A stretch of 64,000 nt of DNA from Chlorobaculum sp. MV4-Y (GTDB lineage Bacteria > Bacteroidota > Chlorobiia > Chlorobiales > Chlorobiaceae), in contig NZ_CP104202.1 in the NCBI RefSeq assembly GCF_025244685.1, forward strand, positions 196,501 through 260,500, given 5' to 3'. Below, one piece after another: positions 48,781 to 58,919 of the stretch. Position 1 is the stretch's first letter, and each line of letters begins with the position of its first letter. The translations under genes and the position numbers were made by a program. The notes below the pieces were generated by a model, which was given only the letters and a program-made list of their open reading frames with translations, did no database searches and was not told the DNA's origin.

Positions 48781-49476
48781 TTGGAGAATCCTATCGAAAA
48801 GAAACCGATCATCGTCGCCATAGACGGACCGGCCGCTTCCGGTAAGAGCACGACTGCCAAAATTCTTGCTGGCAAGCTGGGTTACACCTACATCGATACC
48901 GGAGCCATGTACCGCTCGGTTACGCTCAAGGTGCTCCGTGAAGGTTTGCTCGACCTTCTTCGCAAGGACGAATCCAGGATTGCCGAACTGCTCCGGACGA
49001 TCACGATTCAGTTTCAGGGGCAGCGGGTTATGCTTGACGGGGAGGATGTCTCCGAAGCGATCAGGGAGAACCGGGTCAGCCGTGAGGTCAGCTTCATCAG
49101 TTCCCTCAAGCCGGTCAGAGACAAGCTTCGCGAGCTTCAGCAGGAGATGGGCCGCAAGCGCGGTATTGTGATGGATGGCCGTGACATCGGTACCGTCATC
49201 TTTCCCGACGCTGAGCTGAAAATCTTTCTTGTCGCCGATCCGGCGGAACGCGCCAAACGGCGCCATGCCGAGCTTTCGCTCAAGGCAGGTGGTGCAGCGG
49301 TGCCTTCGGTCGAGGAGCTCGAAAAGGAGATAAAACAGCGGGATCGCGATGATGAACAGCGAACCCATGCGCCGCTTAAGCGTCATCCCGACGCGGTTTT
49401 GCTCGATACCTCGAACATGACCATCGACGAGCAGGTTAACTTTGTGTACGACCTGGTTAATAAAATTGTAAGGTAA
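48781..49476 (+). CDS. cmk: Cytidylate kinase
   Basis: Cmk phosphorylates CMP and dCMP. The 231-residue protein has P-loop [31 protein letters not shown], the CMP-site [14 protein letters not shown] with [16 protein letters not shown], and the lid REELS-type [11 protein letters not shown]. The only workable start in frame is TTG at 48781: a TAA lies 12 bases upstream in the same frame. A nearby ATG at 48777 is in a different frame. Its position before rpsA repeats the widespread cmk-rpsA pairing. Confidence 0.93.
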   Translation: MENPIEKKPIIVAIDGPAASGKSTTAKILAGKLGYTYIDTGAMYRSVTLKVLREGLLDLLRKDESRIAELLRTITIQFQGQRVMLDGEDVSEAIRENRVSREVSFISSLKPVRDKLRELQQEMGRKRGIVMDGRDIGTVIFPDAELKIFLVADPAERAKRRHAELSLKAGGAAVPSVEELEKEIKQRDRDDEQRTHAPLKRHPDAVLLDTSNMTIDEQVNFVYDLVNKIVR

Positions 49477-49609
49477 TGAGGCAGGTGACGGCGCATTGCC
49501 TTTGTTAAGTATAAAGTGTTCTTTCGTGTCATATCCATAACCATAAAAACCGGCAGTCGAAATCTCTCGCGGCTGACGGCAAATCTATCAGAGAGGAAGG
49601 AAAACATTA

Positions 49610-51360
49610 ATGTCAGAAACAACAACGCTGGAAACGCCGAAGCCGAAAGTGCCGGGCAGAAAAAAGTCAAGATCTTCGCTCACTACGAGCCCTCCGAACT
49701 GCAGCAGATGGAGTCGCTCTACACGAGCACCCTCTCCGAGATTACCGAAGAGGAGATTGTGAAAGGACGTATCGTTTCGATCTCCAACAAGGATGTCACC
49801 ATCGACGTCGGGTTCAAGTCGGAAGGTATCGTTTCGCTTCTTGAGTTCCGTGATGATGACGAAATCAAGGTCGGCGACGAGGTCGAGGTCTATCTCGAAA
49901 ACATCGAAGACAAGATGGGGCAGCTCATCCTCTCCAAGAGGAAAGCCGACGTGCTTCGCATCTGGGACAAGATTTACGATTCAATCGAGAACGACACCAT
50001 TATCAACGGCAAGATCATCAACCGCGTCAAGGGCGGCATGACGGTCTCCCTGTCAGGTGTCGAGGCCTTCTTGCCCGGTTCGCAGATCGACGTCAAGCCG
50101 GTTCGCGACTTCGATGCGCTCGTCGGCAAAACGATGGACTTCAGGGTTGTCAAGATCAACCCGGTCACCCAGAACATCGTTGTCAGCCACAAGGTCATCC
50201 TCGAAGAGGAGTATGCGGCCAAGCGTGAGGAGATGCTTGCCAACATCAAGGTCGGCATGGTTCTCGAAGGCACCGTCAAGAACATCACCGACTTCGGTAT
50301 CTTTGTCGATCTCGGCGGTCTGGATGGTCTGGTTCACATCACCGACATCACCTGGGGCAGGATCAACCATCCTTCCGAGGTGGTTGAGCTCGACCAGCCG
50401 ATCAAGGTTGTGGTCGTCGGCTTCGACGAGAACACCAAGCGTGTTTCGCTCGGCATGAAGCAGCTCGAAACCCATCCGTGGGAGAATATCGAAATCAAAT
50501 ATCCGGTTGGTATCAAGGCTACGGGCCGCGTTGTCTCCATCACCGATTACGGCGCTTTTGTCGAGATCGAGAAGGGCATCGAAGGTCTGGTGCACATCTC
50601 CGAGATGAGCTGGACGCAGCACATCAAGCATCCGAGCCAGTTTGTGTCGCTCAATCAGGATGTGGAGGTCATCATTCTCAACATCGACAAGGAGCACACC
50701 AAGCTGTCGCTGTCGATGAAGCGCGTGTCGGAAGACCCGTGGATCGCCCTCTCCGAGAAGTATGTCGAGGGTTCGCTGCACAAGGGCACGGTCAGCAACA
50801 TCACCGACTTCGGTGTGTTCGTCGAGCTGGAGCCTGGCGTTGACGGTCTGGTGCACATCTCCGACCTGTCGTGGACCAAGAAGATTCGCCACCCCAGCGA
50901 GCTGGTCAAGAAGGGCCAGGAGCTTGAAGTCAAGGTGTTGAAATTCGACGTCAACGCACGCCGCATTGCGCTTGGCCACAAGCAGATCAACAACGATCCG
51001 TGGGGTGAGTTCGAGCAGAAGTATGCTGTCGGCGCAGAATGCAATGGCGCTATTTCGCAGATCATCGAGAAGGGCGTCATCGTCATTCTCCCCGGCGAAG
51101 TCGATGGCTTCGTGCCGGTGTCGCACCTGTTGCAGGGTGGTGTGAAGGATATTCACTCCTCCTTCAAGATTGGTGACGAGCTGCCGCTCCGCGTCATCGA
51201 GTTCGACAAGGAGAACAAGCGCATCATTCTCTCGGCTCTTGAATATTTCAAGGACAAGAGCAAAGAGGAGATCGAAGCGTATCTCCAGGCTCATCCGAAC
51301 GAGAAGAAAGAGATCGAGGCCGCCAGCGCCGAGCTTGAGCCGCAGCCGAAAGGCCGCTGA
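49610..51360 (+). CDS. rpsA: 30S ribosomal protein S1, frame break near the start
   Basis: S1 (about 583 residues after repair) docks mRNA on the 30S subunit. Six S1 domains are seen, starting at [73 protein letters not shown] and [15 protein letters not shown]. The ATG at 49610 has AGGAAGG about nine bases upstream and starts [19 protein letters not shown]. That frame joins the main one only if one A is added to the six-base run at 49660-49665, giving [13 protein letters not shown]. The alternative is an unsupported upstream start at 49516. The break is most likely a sequencing undercall. A terminator follows. Confidence 0.95.
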
Positions 51361-51394
51361 TTTTTCACCGGTTGTTACAGCCAAAGCCGGAAAG

Positions 51395-51425
51395 ACCCCT
51401 TCCATAGTGGAGGGGTTTTTCTGTT
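51395..51425 (+). terminator. Terminator after rpsA
   Basis: ACCCCTTCCA and TGGAGGGGT form a stem with a single bulged base around a TAG loop, followed by TTTTT. It closes cmk-rpsA and faces the convergent era gene. Confidence 0.75.
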
Positions 51426-51513
51426 TGGGGTGAGGGCAGTGGACTTTGTGGACGCTGTGGACAAGAAAGAAAAAGAAGTTTTCCGCTGCTTTGTCCACCC
51501 AGTCCACCTTTGC

Positions 51514-52430
51514 TTAGTACCCGTAACTCTTCAGGAGGTTCTTTTTTTTGCGCCAGTCTGGGCGGATTTTTACGAAAATCTCCAGGTACACCGGTCTGCC
51601 GAGCAGCTCTTCGATCTCTTTTCTGGCCGCTTGGCCGAGTTTTTTGATGGCCGAGCCTTGCTGGCCGACGATGATCTGCTTCTGGCTGTTGCGCTCGACG
51701 ATCACCGAGCAGCGGATCAGCTCTTTGCGGGTCGGGTCGTTTTCGTGCTGTTCCTTGAACTCGTCGATGACCACCTCGGTCGAGTAGGGGATTTCCCGTC
51801 CGTACATCAGGAATATTTTTTCGCGGACGATCTCGCCGACAAAAAAGCGCTCCGGTTCGGTGCTGAGGATGTCGTCCGGCCAGAGCGGTTCGTCGAGCGG
51901 CAACAGTGGCCTGAGCAGCTCGACCAGCTCTGGTATGTTGCCGCCGGTGAGGGCTGACAGGGCGAGCGTCGCCACGGGCTTGTACTTGCTTATGATCTCC
52001 GTTTGCACCTCTTTTATGGTCGGTTCCGGCACGAGGTCGGCTTTGTTCAGCGCGATGACGAAGGGTTTGCCTGCGGGCTTTACCCACTGTTCGATCAGTT
52101 CGCTGGCGAACTTCCGGTCGAAGGGCTCGTCGCCTTTCTGGAACGGGATGAGGGCCACGATGGTATCCGATTCCCGAAGCGAGCGCCGGGTGATTTCGAG
52201 CATCGACTCGTGCAACGACTGCTTCGGCTCCATGATGCCGGGGGTGTCGAGAATGACGATCTGGCTCCGGTCGTCATGGTAAATACCGGTAATTTTTTTC
52301 TTGTCGTTTGCGGTTTTGGGGTGACAATCGATAGCTTGTGATCCAGCAGACGGTTCAGCAGGGTCGATTTGCCCGCGTTTGGCGCGCCGACAAAGGTTAC
52401 GTGGCCGCAAGAAAATGGTGGTAGCTGCAC
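51514..52430 (-). CDS. era: GTPase Era, frame break
   Basis: Era binds the 3' end of 16S rRNA and checks 30S assembly. The start [19 protein letters not shown] at 52430 leads into Walker [10 protein letters not shown] and KPQTTRKK. The frame then changes at the seven-base run at 52293-52299 (plus strand T7); adding one base joins [21 protein letters not shown] (G3), NKAD (G4) and the C-terminal KH domain with [32 protein letters not shown]. The repaired protein is 305 residues, normal for Era. Without repair the P-loop and the rest would be in different frames, so a functional gene implies a base-call error. Confidence 0.93.
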
Positions 52431-52550
52431 AATAATGATTTTTCTTGTATGATTCGGGAGCAGGGATATGCGTTGAAAACCTGTTCCGGTGGTTTATGGA
52501 GCTGTTTTCCGGCAAGATAACATGATCTCTCTCCTCTTTACTGACAAGTG

Positions 52551-53780
52551 ATGGAAAAGCACAATAAATTCGATCTTTTATGGCTCCTGGCTCCCCTGTC
52601 GGGACTGATTGTCATGGGGCTTATGGCCGTGTACAGCGCTACCAATGGTTCTGCCGAATCGGTTTCTCTTTTTTACAAGCAGCTCCTCTGGGCGGTGGCC
52701 GGCGTCATGGCCACATCGGTCATGTACTCTATGGACTATCGTTTTGTTAAAGACAATGCCTATATCCTCTATGCCGCCGGTCTGCTTCTGCTTGTCGTCG
52801 TGCTGGTTTTCGGCAGGAAAATCGCCGGACAGACCAGTTGGGTGCGCATTGGCATGTTCAGTTTTCAGCCCTCCGAGCTGACCAAAATGTTTACCATCAT
52901 CGCGATGGCGAGGTTTCTGTCCGATGACCAGACCGACATCGGCAACATGATGGATCTGGGCAAAGTGCTTGCCATGGCGCTGGTTCCCGCCGGTCTGATC
53001 ATGCTTCAGCCGGATATGGGCACGACCCTGACCTGCCTGTCATTCATAGTTCCCATGATTGTTCTCGCCGGTTTCGACCTGTACTATATCCTGCTCGCGG
53101 TGGTTCCGGTGGCCTTGATGCTTTCGGGGTTTTTCAATTTGACCATTCTTGCCACCATTGCTGTTCTTTCGATGGTCATATTTGTTCTGTTCAGGCAAAA
53201 GTTTTATATCCACCAGTTGCTTGTTACCGGCGGTGGCTTTTTGGGTGGGTTGTTGACCTGGAAGTTTACCTCGATTATTCTCAAGCCTCACCAGATCAAG
53301 AGAATACAAATATTTCTCGACCCGACAGCCGACCCTCAGGGCGCGGGCTATAATGCGCTTCAGGCTAAAATTGCCATTGCCTCAGGCGGGATTTTTGGCA
53401 AGGGATTTCTTCACGGCACCCAGACGCAGCTTCGATATATTCCCGCGCAGTGGACGGATTTCATTTTCTGCGTGATTGCCGAAGAGCTGGGGTTTTTTGG
53501 CTCGACGTTATTGCTTCTGTTCTTTGTGGCTCTTGTGCTTCGTCTCGTCTGGATGGTCGGAGTCATCAAGAACCGTTTCGTCGAACTGTTGCTTGCCGGA
53601 TATGCCTCGTTGCTTCTGACTCATGTGGTGATCAATATCGGTATGACTATTGGCGTCATGCCTGTTATCGGTGTTCCCCTTCCGTTTATTTCATATGGTG
53701 GTTCGTCGCTGGTCGCGAACATGATGATGGTTGGTCTTGCCATGAATTTTTCAAAAAACCGGAGACATATCGGTTATTGA
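52551..53780 (+). CDS. rodA: RodA/FtsW-type peptidoglycan polymerase
   Basis: SEDS-family glycosyltransferase (409 residues, ten membrane helices) that polymerises lipid II during cell elongation. Seen: [19 protein letters not shown], the catalytic-region [27 protein letters not shown] and the closing [18 protein letters not shown]. RodA is favoured over FtsW because the gene stands alone without division genes, but the two are hard to tell apart. ATG at 52551 used; the GTG just before is also possible. The intergenic region to era is about 120 bases. Confidence 0.9.
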   Translation: MEKHNKFDLLWLLAPLSGLIVMGLMAVYSATNGSAESVSLFYKQLLWAVAGVMATSVMYSMDYRFVKDNAYILYAAGLLLLVVVLVFGRKIAGQTSWVRIGMFSFQPSELTKMFTIIAMARFLSDDQTDIGNMMDLGKVLAMALVPAGLIMLQPDMGTTLTCLSFIVPMIVLAGFDLYYILLAVVPVALMLSGFFNLTILATIAVLSMVIFVLFRQKFYIHQLLVTGGGFLGGLLTWKFTSIILKPHQIKRIQIFLDPTADPQGAGYNALQAKIAIASGGIFGKGFLHGTQTQLRYIPAQWTDFIFCVIAEELGFFGSTLLLLFFVALVLRLVWMVGVIKNRFVELLLAGYASLLLTHVVINIGMTIGVMPVIGVPLPFISYGGSSLVANMMMVGLAMNFSKNRRHIGY

Positions 53781-53808
53781 GATGATGATGAGCTTGTATG
53801 AGAAATAA

Positions 53809-53838
53809 AAAAAGGCCATCGTCTTGGATAGCCTTTTT
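53809..53838. terminator. Bidirectional terminator between rodA and the coiled-coil gene
   Basis: AAAAAGGCCATC (53809-53820) pairs with GATAGCCTTTTT (53827-53838) with one C-A mismatch and a GTCTTG loop. A/T runs on both sides suit both converging genes. Confidence 0.8.
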
Positions 53839-53877
53839 GTCGAAAAAATAATGTGTTTTATTTCGTTGTTTTTTCGA

Positions 53878-54333
53878 TCATTTTTTGATCTGATAGATAA
53901 AGCGTTTGCCACCTTCTCCAACAGGAATGCGTTCGATTTCAGGATCCTGATTGCCATATTTGTTGAACCAGAGGCTGACTGCGGTACCTTTCGTCTGAAG
54001 TGCAGCAGCGATTTCACGTGGTTTGAATGCTTTATCCGGGTTTGCCTGAAGCAGATTCTTGATCGATATACCGAGTTTACCGCGTCCGAACTTGGCCTTT
54101 GCCGGCTTTGCTGCCGGACCGCCTTCCATTTTTGAAAGATTGATTTCAAGCTTTTTTATAATGGCATTCAATTCGGCTTCGTAAGGCTGAATGCTTTCTT
54201 CAAACTGACGCTGCATTTCAGCAATTTTTTCCTTTAGCTCATTTTTCTGCTGGTTCAGTGCCTTGAATTCATCTACATTCAGAATGTAAAGATCGAATTT
54301 GTCCGGAGCAGCTTCTTTTTTCATAGTGTTCAT
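53878..54333 (-). CDS. Coiled-coil plus winged-helix-like protein, AT-rich gene
   Basis: A 151-residue protein that I cannot name. Residues about 12-70 form a long charged helix with heptad character (FKALNQQKNELKEKIAEMQRQF), residues 75-95 are Lys/Ala/Gly-rich (AKPAKAKFGRGKLG), and the C terminus looks like a winged helix (IKNLLQANPDKAFKPREIAAAL, then SLWFNKYG and GGKRFIYQI). A dimerising coiled coil joined to a DNA-binding-type domain would suit a nucleoid or regulatory protein; this is inference. The gene and its flanks (about 53.8-54.5 kb) are clearly more AT-rich than the rest of the window. Confidence 0.65.
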   Translation of the reverse strand: MNTMKKEAAPDKFDLYILNVDEFKALNQQKNELKEKIAEMQRQFEESIQPYEAELNAIIKKLEINLSKMEGGPAAKPAKAKFGRGKLGISIKNLLQANPDKAFKPREIAAALQTKGTAVSLWFNKYGNQDPEIERIPVGEGGKRFIYQIKK

Positions 54334-54528
54334 GATTTGCTTGTGTAACAGGTATAGTTTGGAAAACGAAAGAAATATAACAGGTTTGTATGCAATACTG
54401 CAATAAAAAAAATATGAGTTAATTTTTGGACTATAATGCAAGTGCTGTATTATGAATGTATATGAGTTGTGCGCTCAGCTTGCGGTGTTTTTGTTATTAT
54501 TCCGTTGATTAAAAAGATCATATGTTTT

Positions 54529-55868
54529 ATGAAACAGAAAAGTGTTGCTGCGGTAACTCTTGGTTGTAAAGTGAATTATGCTGAAACATCGTCCATAGTT
54601 GATGCGTTGGTTTCCAATGGGTGGCAATTGAATGCAATCGATGACGGGGCTGATGTGATCATTATTCATACCTGTGCTGTTACCGGTGAAGCAGAGCGAA
54701 AGTCAAGACAACAGATAAGAAAAATCATAAGAAATCATCCGGGAAGCAGGGTTGGGGTAATTGGTTGCTACGCTCAGCTTGATCCGAAACGGATCGCCGA
54801 TATTGAGGGCGTTTCATTCGTGCTTGGTACAACTGACAAGTTTGACATCGCTTGGTACGGTGGCGAATCTTTATCGGATGATTCCGAACCTTTGATAAAG
54901 GTGTCTCCCACCGATAAGGCAATAGTCGCCCATCCGGCTTGCTCGATGCTTTCTCAACCTGAAAAGGGAAGAACCAGAGCTTTTCTGAAAATCCAGGATG
55001 GTTGCAGTTTTGGTTGCGCTTATTGTTCGATTCCTCTGGCGAGGGGGCGTTCGCGCTCGGTGCCTCTTTCAACGGTGCTCGACAGGGCTCAAAAAATTGC
55101 CGATGCCGGTTATCGTGAAATCGTGCTTACCGGTATCAATATTGGCGATTACCGGGATGGAGATATCCGCCTGTCCGGTCTGCTCCGGCGTCTCGAAACG
55201 ATTGACGTCAGCAGGATTCGAATAAGCTCGGTGGAACCGCAACTGCTCGATGACGAGTTGATCGATATTGTTGCGGCTTCCGGCAAGATCATGCCCCATT
55301 TCCACCTGCCGTTGCAGAGCGGCTCTGACAAGGTACTCAGGTTGATGAGGCGGCATTACGATACGGCGTTCTATCGCGAACGTCTCATGAAGGCGATTTC
55401 TTCGATCAAAGGGTGCGCTATCGGTGCCGATGTGATGGCTGGTTATCCCGGTGAAAGCGAACGCGATTTTGAAGAGATGTGCCGTTTTATCGAGTCTTTG
55501 CCGGTTGCCTACCTGCATGTTTTTACCTGTTCGCCAAGGCCCGGCACGAAGCTTTTTGCCGAAATAGCCGAAAAAAGCTGATTCGCATACCTTCTACTGA
55601 AGCGTCTTCGAGAGCGGCCCGGCTTGGAGTGATCGGTGAGCAGATCGAACGGCGTTTTGCCGGAGCGTTTATCGGCAGTTTCCTGAAGGTGCTGTTCGAG
55701 GAGGTCACGGTGCTTCCTGGAGGATCCGTGCGATGGAGCGGTTACAGCGAAAATTACCTCCGGGTGAGTGTCGATACCAGCGCAGGGGAGTTGCGAGGTC
55801 AGGTGCGGGAGGTGATCATCGATGGCTTCGGAGAGGGTTTGCAATTACAGGGTAGACTCTTATCTTGA
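54529..55868 (+). CDS. mtaB: tRNA-t6A37 methylthiotransferase MtaB, frame break
   Basis: Radical SAM enzyme that methylthiolates t6A37 of tRNAs for ANN codons. N-terminal UPF0004 domain Cys lie in TLGCKVNYAET, HTCAVTGEAERKSR and VIGCYAQLD; the radical SAM cluster motif is CSFGCAYC. The frame stops early after EIAEKS; one added A in the run at 55571-55576 continues it as KKLIRIPSTEASSRAARLG with a C-terminal TRAM-like domain to 55868 (446 residues). MtaB is chosen over MiaB or RimO from the GCKVNYAE start and HTCAVT motif. Upstream sequence is AT-rich and divergent from the coiled-coil gene. Confidence 0.9.
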
Positions 55869-55962
55869 AATTTTCCAAGCAGAAGGCGCCTTCCCGAGGT
55901 CTGGCATCGGAGGCGCCCCGTTTCTGGCAGTTTTTACCAAATCAGAAAAACCCTCCACCGTT

Positions 55963-56496
55963 ATGCCCATCAAATCCAGAATTCGCACTGTTCCCGATTA
56001 TCCGAAAAAAGGGATCATGTTCCGTGATATTACCACCCTTATCAAGGATCCGGTTGGTTTTCGCCTGGTGATCGACAACATGACCCAGCACTATCTGTCC
56101 AACGGAGTCGATTTCGATGTGATCGTGGGTATCGAGGCCAGGGGTTTCATTCTCGGCGGCGCGCTTGCCTATACGCTTGGCAAGGGATTCGTGCCGGTCA
56201 GAAAGCCAGGAAAGCTTCCGGCGGATGTGGTGCAGCTCGAATACGAGCTCGAGTATGGTACCGACAAGATCGAGATGCATACCGACGCCCTTGTTCAAGG
56301 GTGCCGCGTGCTTCTGGTTGATGATCTTCTCGCTACGGGCGGCACGGCTCTTGCCGCTGCCGGACTGGTCGAGAAGCTCGGCGGTGTCGTGGCCGGCATG
56401 GCCTTTATCGTCAACCTGCCCGATATTGGCGGTGAAAAGAAGATTCGTGAAAAAGGCTATAACATCTATTCCCTGACAGAGTTCGAAGGTGATTGA
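55963..56496 (+). CDS. apt: Adenine phosphoribosyltransferase
   Basis: Apt salvages adenine to AMP with PRPP. The 177-residue protein starts MPIKSRIRTVPDYPKKG, has GIMFRDITTLIKDP, GIEARGFILGGALAY, and the PRPP-binding motif VLLVDDLLATGGTALAA. ATG 55963 is used; a longer in-frame extension reaches back into the mtaB tail and lacks family likeness. It is about 95 bases after the repaired mtaB stop and 23 before nhaD. Confidence 0.96.
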   Translation: MPIKSRIRTVPDYPKKGIMFRDITTLIKDPVGFRLVIDNMTQHYLSNGVDFDVIVGIEARGFILGGALAYTLGKGFVPVRKPGKLPADVVQLEYELEYGTDKIEMHTDALVQGCRVLLVDDLLATGGTALAAAGLVEKLGGVVAGMAFIVNLPDIGGEKKIREKGYNIYSLTEFEGD

Positions 56497-56519
56497 TACC
56501 TTTCGATCTCGAATGACTC

Positions 56520-57964
56520 ATGGCTTATTGCTCTGATTTTTTGAAGCGTAGCGCGGTGGCGGCCGCTACGCTTATTTTTTCTTTGGCCTTTCCTGCCGTA
56601 GCGTTTTGCGCATCCGGAGGTGGGGAGCACTCCTCCCTCCTGCCTCCGGTCTGGCTGGCGGTACCGTTCGTGGTGCTGCTTCTGATGATCGCTACCGGTC
56701 CGCTTTTCTATCCGAGATTCTGGGAACACCATTATCAGAAGGTCTCGATCGTTCTGGGGGTACCCGTGGCGCTCTGGTACGCATTCATGGCGGAACATGG
56801 TGGGCACATGCTGCTGCACACCCTCGAAGAGTACATCTCCTTCATCGCCCTGATATCCTCGCTCTTTGTTGTAGCGGGAGGCATCCTGATCAAAATCGAA
56901 CGGCGGGGAACGCCGATTCTTAATGCGCTTATGCTGTTGTTTGGCGCGGTGCTTGCCAATATTGTTGGCACGACAGGCGCGTCGATGCTGCTGATCAGAC
57001 CGTATCTCAGGGTCAACAAAGGACGCCTGAGGCCATTTCATATCGTTTTTTTCATCTTCATCATCAGCAATATCGGCGGTGCGCTCACTCCGATCGGGGA
57101 TCCGCCGCTTTTTCTCGGCTTTCTGCGCGGCGTACCGTTCTTCTGGGTGATTCAGCATCTTTGGCTGCCCTGGCTGGTGACGATCGGGTTGCTTACGACT
57201 ATTTTTCTGGTGCTCGATCTGAAGGCAGGGAAGCGCGAAGCCGAGCAGGAATATTCTGGCCGCATCACGTTGACCGGACGCAGGAATTTCCTCTACCTGA
57301 TTCCTCTTATCGGCTCGATCTTTCTCGATCCTGCCGTCATTCCGGGATTTCCGAGTCTCCAGGAGATTTTTCATGTGCCGTTTGGCGTCAGGGAGGTCAT
57401 CATGCTGACGATCGCGGTCGTGGCCTACAGGACGGCCAATCAGGATGCCCTCGGGGGCAACGAGTTTAACTTCGAGCCAATCAAGGAGGTCGCGTTCCTT
57501 TTCGTGGGCATCTTTGCCTCCATGATTCCTGCGCTTCAGCTGATTGGCGCGTATGCGCAGTTCCATGCAGCTGAATTCACGGTCACGAAGTTCTACTGGT
57601 TCACAGGAATTCTCTCCGGCGTGCTGGATAATGCACCGACCTACCTGAACTTTCTGGCCGGAGCGCTTGGCAAGTTTGGTCTCGATTCCAACAGCATTGC
57701 CGATGTCGTGAAGTTTTCCCGGGGCATGGAATCACCGATTGCCGGTGATGTCTCTTCGATGCTTTATCTCATGGCAATATCGGTGGGTGCGGTCTTTTTG
57801 GCGCGTTCACCTATATTGGTAACGCCCCGAACTTCATGGTCAAGAACATTGCCGAACAGACCGAGGCCGACGTTCCCTCTTTCGTGGAGTATATTTACCG
57901 CTATTCGATTCCGGTGCTGCTGCCGGTATTCGGCATCATCTGGTTTGTGCTGTTCCACTGGTAG
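56520..57964 (+). CDS. nhaD: Na+/H+ antiporter NhaD, frame break
   Basis: NhaD (ArsB/NhaD ion transporter superfamily) exchanges Na+ or Li+ for protons. About 481 residues with a signal-like N-terminal segment ending AFCAS and eleven to thirteen helices. Seen: LEEYISFIALISSLFVVAGGI, GTTGASMLLIRPYLRVN, NIGGALTPIGDPPLFLGFLRGVP and DNAPTYLNFLAGALG. The frame breaks at the T5 run 57795-57799; adding one T continues it as GAVFFGAFTYIGNAPNFMV to the stop at 57962. NhaD is common in marine or sulfide-rich habitats. As read the C-terminal 60 residues would be scrambled, so a base-call error is likely. Confidence 0.9.
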
Positions 57965-58162
57965 CCACGCTTTTCCTGCCGTTCCAGACAGCAAACGGCA
58001 GGATCGAAAGCCATTAAACGCACGGTCACTCTCATCCGGCACTCAAGACAAGAGTGACTGACTCTCTCCGTTTCGCCGTTATCCTGAAATACCCCGATCC
58101 TTTTGCATGGGATATCCTCCGGTGAAGATCATCGCTTCGCCGGATTTGTGTTGCCGTGGCGG

Positions 58163-58468
58163 TTATTCGTCGGCTTTCAGGCTTTCGCTGACCGCGTGCT
58201 TGAACTCTTTGGAGATTTTGAAGGTCGGCACATTTTTTGGCTCGACGGTCACCTTCTCACCCGTTCTGGGGTTCCTAGCCTGCCTGAGACTCTTGTAGCG
58301 AATGTTGAACGAACCGAATCCCCGGATTTCAATGCGTTTTCCGGATTTGAGCGAGTCGATGATGCTTTCGAACAAGCAATCGACGACCGATTCGGTTTCG
58401 TTTTTGGTCAGACCTGTGCGTTGGGCGATCACGTTCACCAGGTCGGCTTTGGTGGTTGTCTGTCCCAT
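58163..58468 (-). CDS. HU/IHF family DNA-binding protein
   Basis: A 101-residue histone-like protein that bends DNA. Seen: helical N-terminal half KADLVNVIAQRTGLTKNETESVVDC, GKRIEIRGFGSFNIR and the DNA-gripping arm with RNPRTGEKVTVEPKNVPTFKIS. Whether it is HU or an IHF subunit cannot be told; a Pro in the arm tip region fits either. ATG at 58468 chosen over a longer frame to 58519 that overlaps the next gene. It lies just downstream of the TauE-like gene on the same strand. Confidence 0.93.
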   Translation of the reverse strand: MGQTTTKADLVNVIAQRTGLTKNETESVVDCLFESIIDSLKSGKRIEIRGFGSFNIRYKSLRQARNPRTGEKVTVEPKNVPTFKISKEFKHAVSESLKADE

Positions 58469-58509
58469 GGTAGTGTGTGCTTGGGTTGTAGGTTTGCCAA
58501 TACTGCTGG

Positions 58510-58872
58510 TTAATACCAAAGGCGGATTGCTACTAATACAAGAAATACTGCGAACATTCGTCTCAAGAGGTCACTTGAGAGCTCAATGGCCAGCTTTGCG
58601 CCGAAGAAAGCGCCGGCGAAAAGGCCCAGGGCGACGATCAGTCCGAACCAGATGTGCTCCGTCGTGATCTTGCCGGCCTGATAATATTCGTATACGCCGA
58701 GAAGTCCGACCGGCAGCAGCAACGCCATGAGGGACGTCGCGCTGGCGGTTTGCTGGCTCATGCCGAAAAAGAAGATAAGCGCCGGAACGATGATCACGCC
58801 ACCGCCCACTCCGAACATGCCGGACAAGAGACCTGCGGCGATTCCCGTGATGAACAGAATGAGATACTGCAT
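58510..58872 (-). CDS. Half-length TauE/SafE-type membrane protein
   Basis: A 120-residue, four-helix protein matching one repeat of the TauE/SafE (DUF81) exporter family: LILFITGIAAGLLSGMFGVGGGVIIVPAL carries the family's glycine motif, followed by MSQQTASATSLMALLLPVGLLGVYEY and a last helix MFAVFLVLVAIRLWY. Full members have two such repeats in about 250 residues, so this one would need to dimerise. Substrates of the family include sulfite and sulfonates; none is proven here, though sulfur compounds are central to green sulfur bacteria. ATG at 58872 is preferred; it lies 48 bases downstream of the ftsH stop. Confidence 0.8.
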   Translation of the reverse strand: MQYLILFITGIAAGLLSGMFGVGGGVIIVPALIFFFGMSQQTASATSLMALLLPVGLLGVYEYYQAGKITTEHIWFGLIVALGLFAGAFFGAKLAIELSSDLLRRMFAVFLVLVAIRLWY

Positions 58873-58919
58873 GATGCTTGTCAAAAAAAGATATTCTGTT
58901 GTTACGCTGTCAGCGGCAT

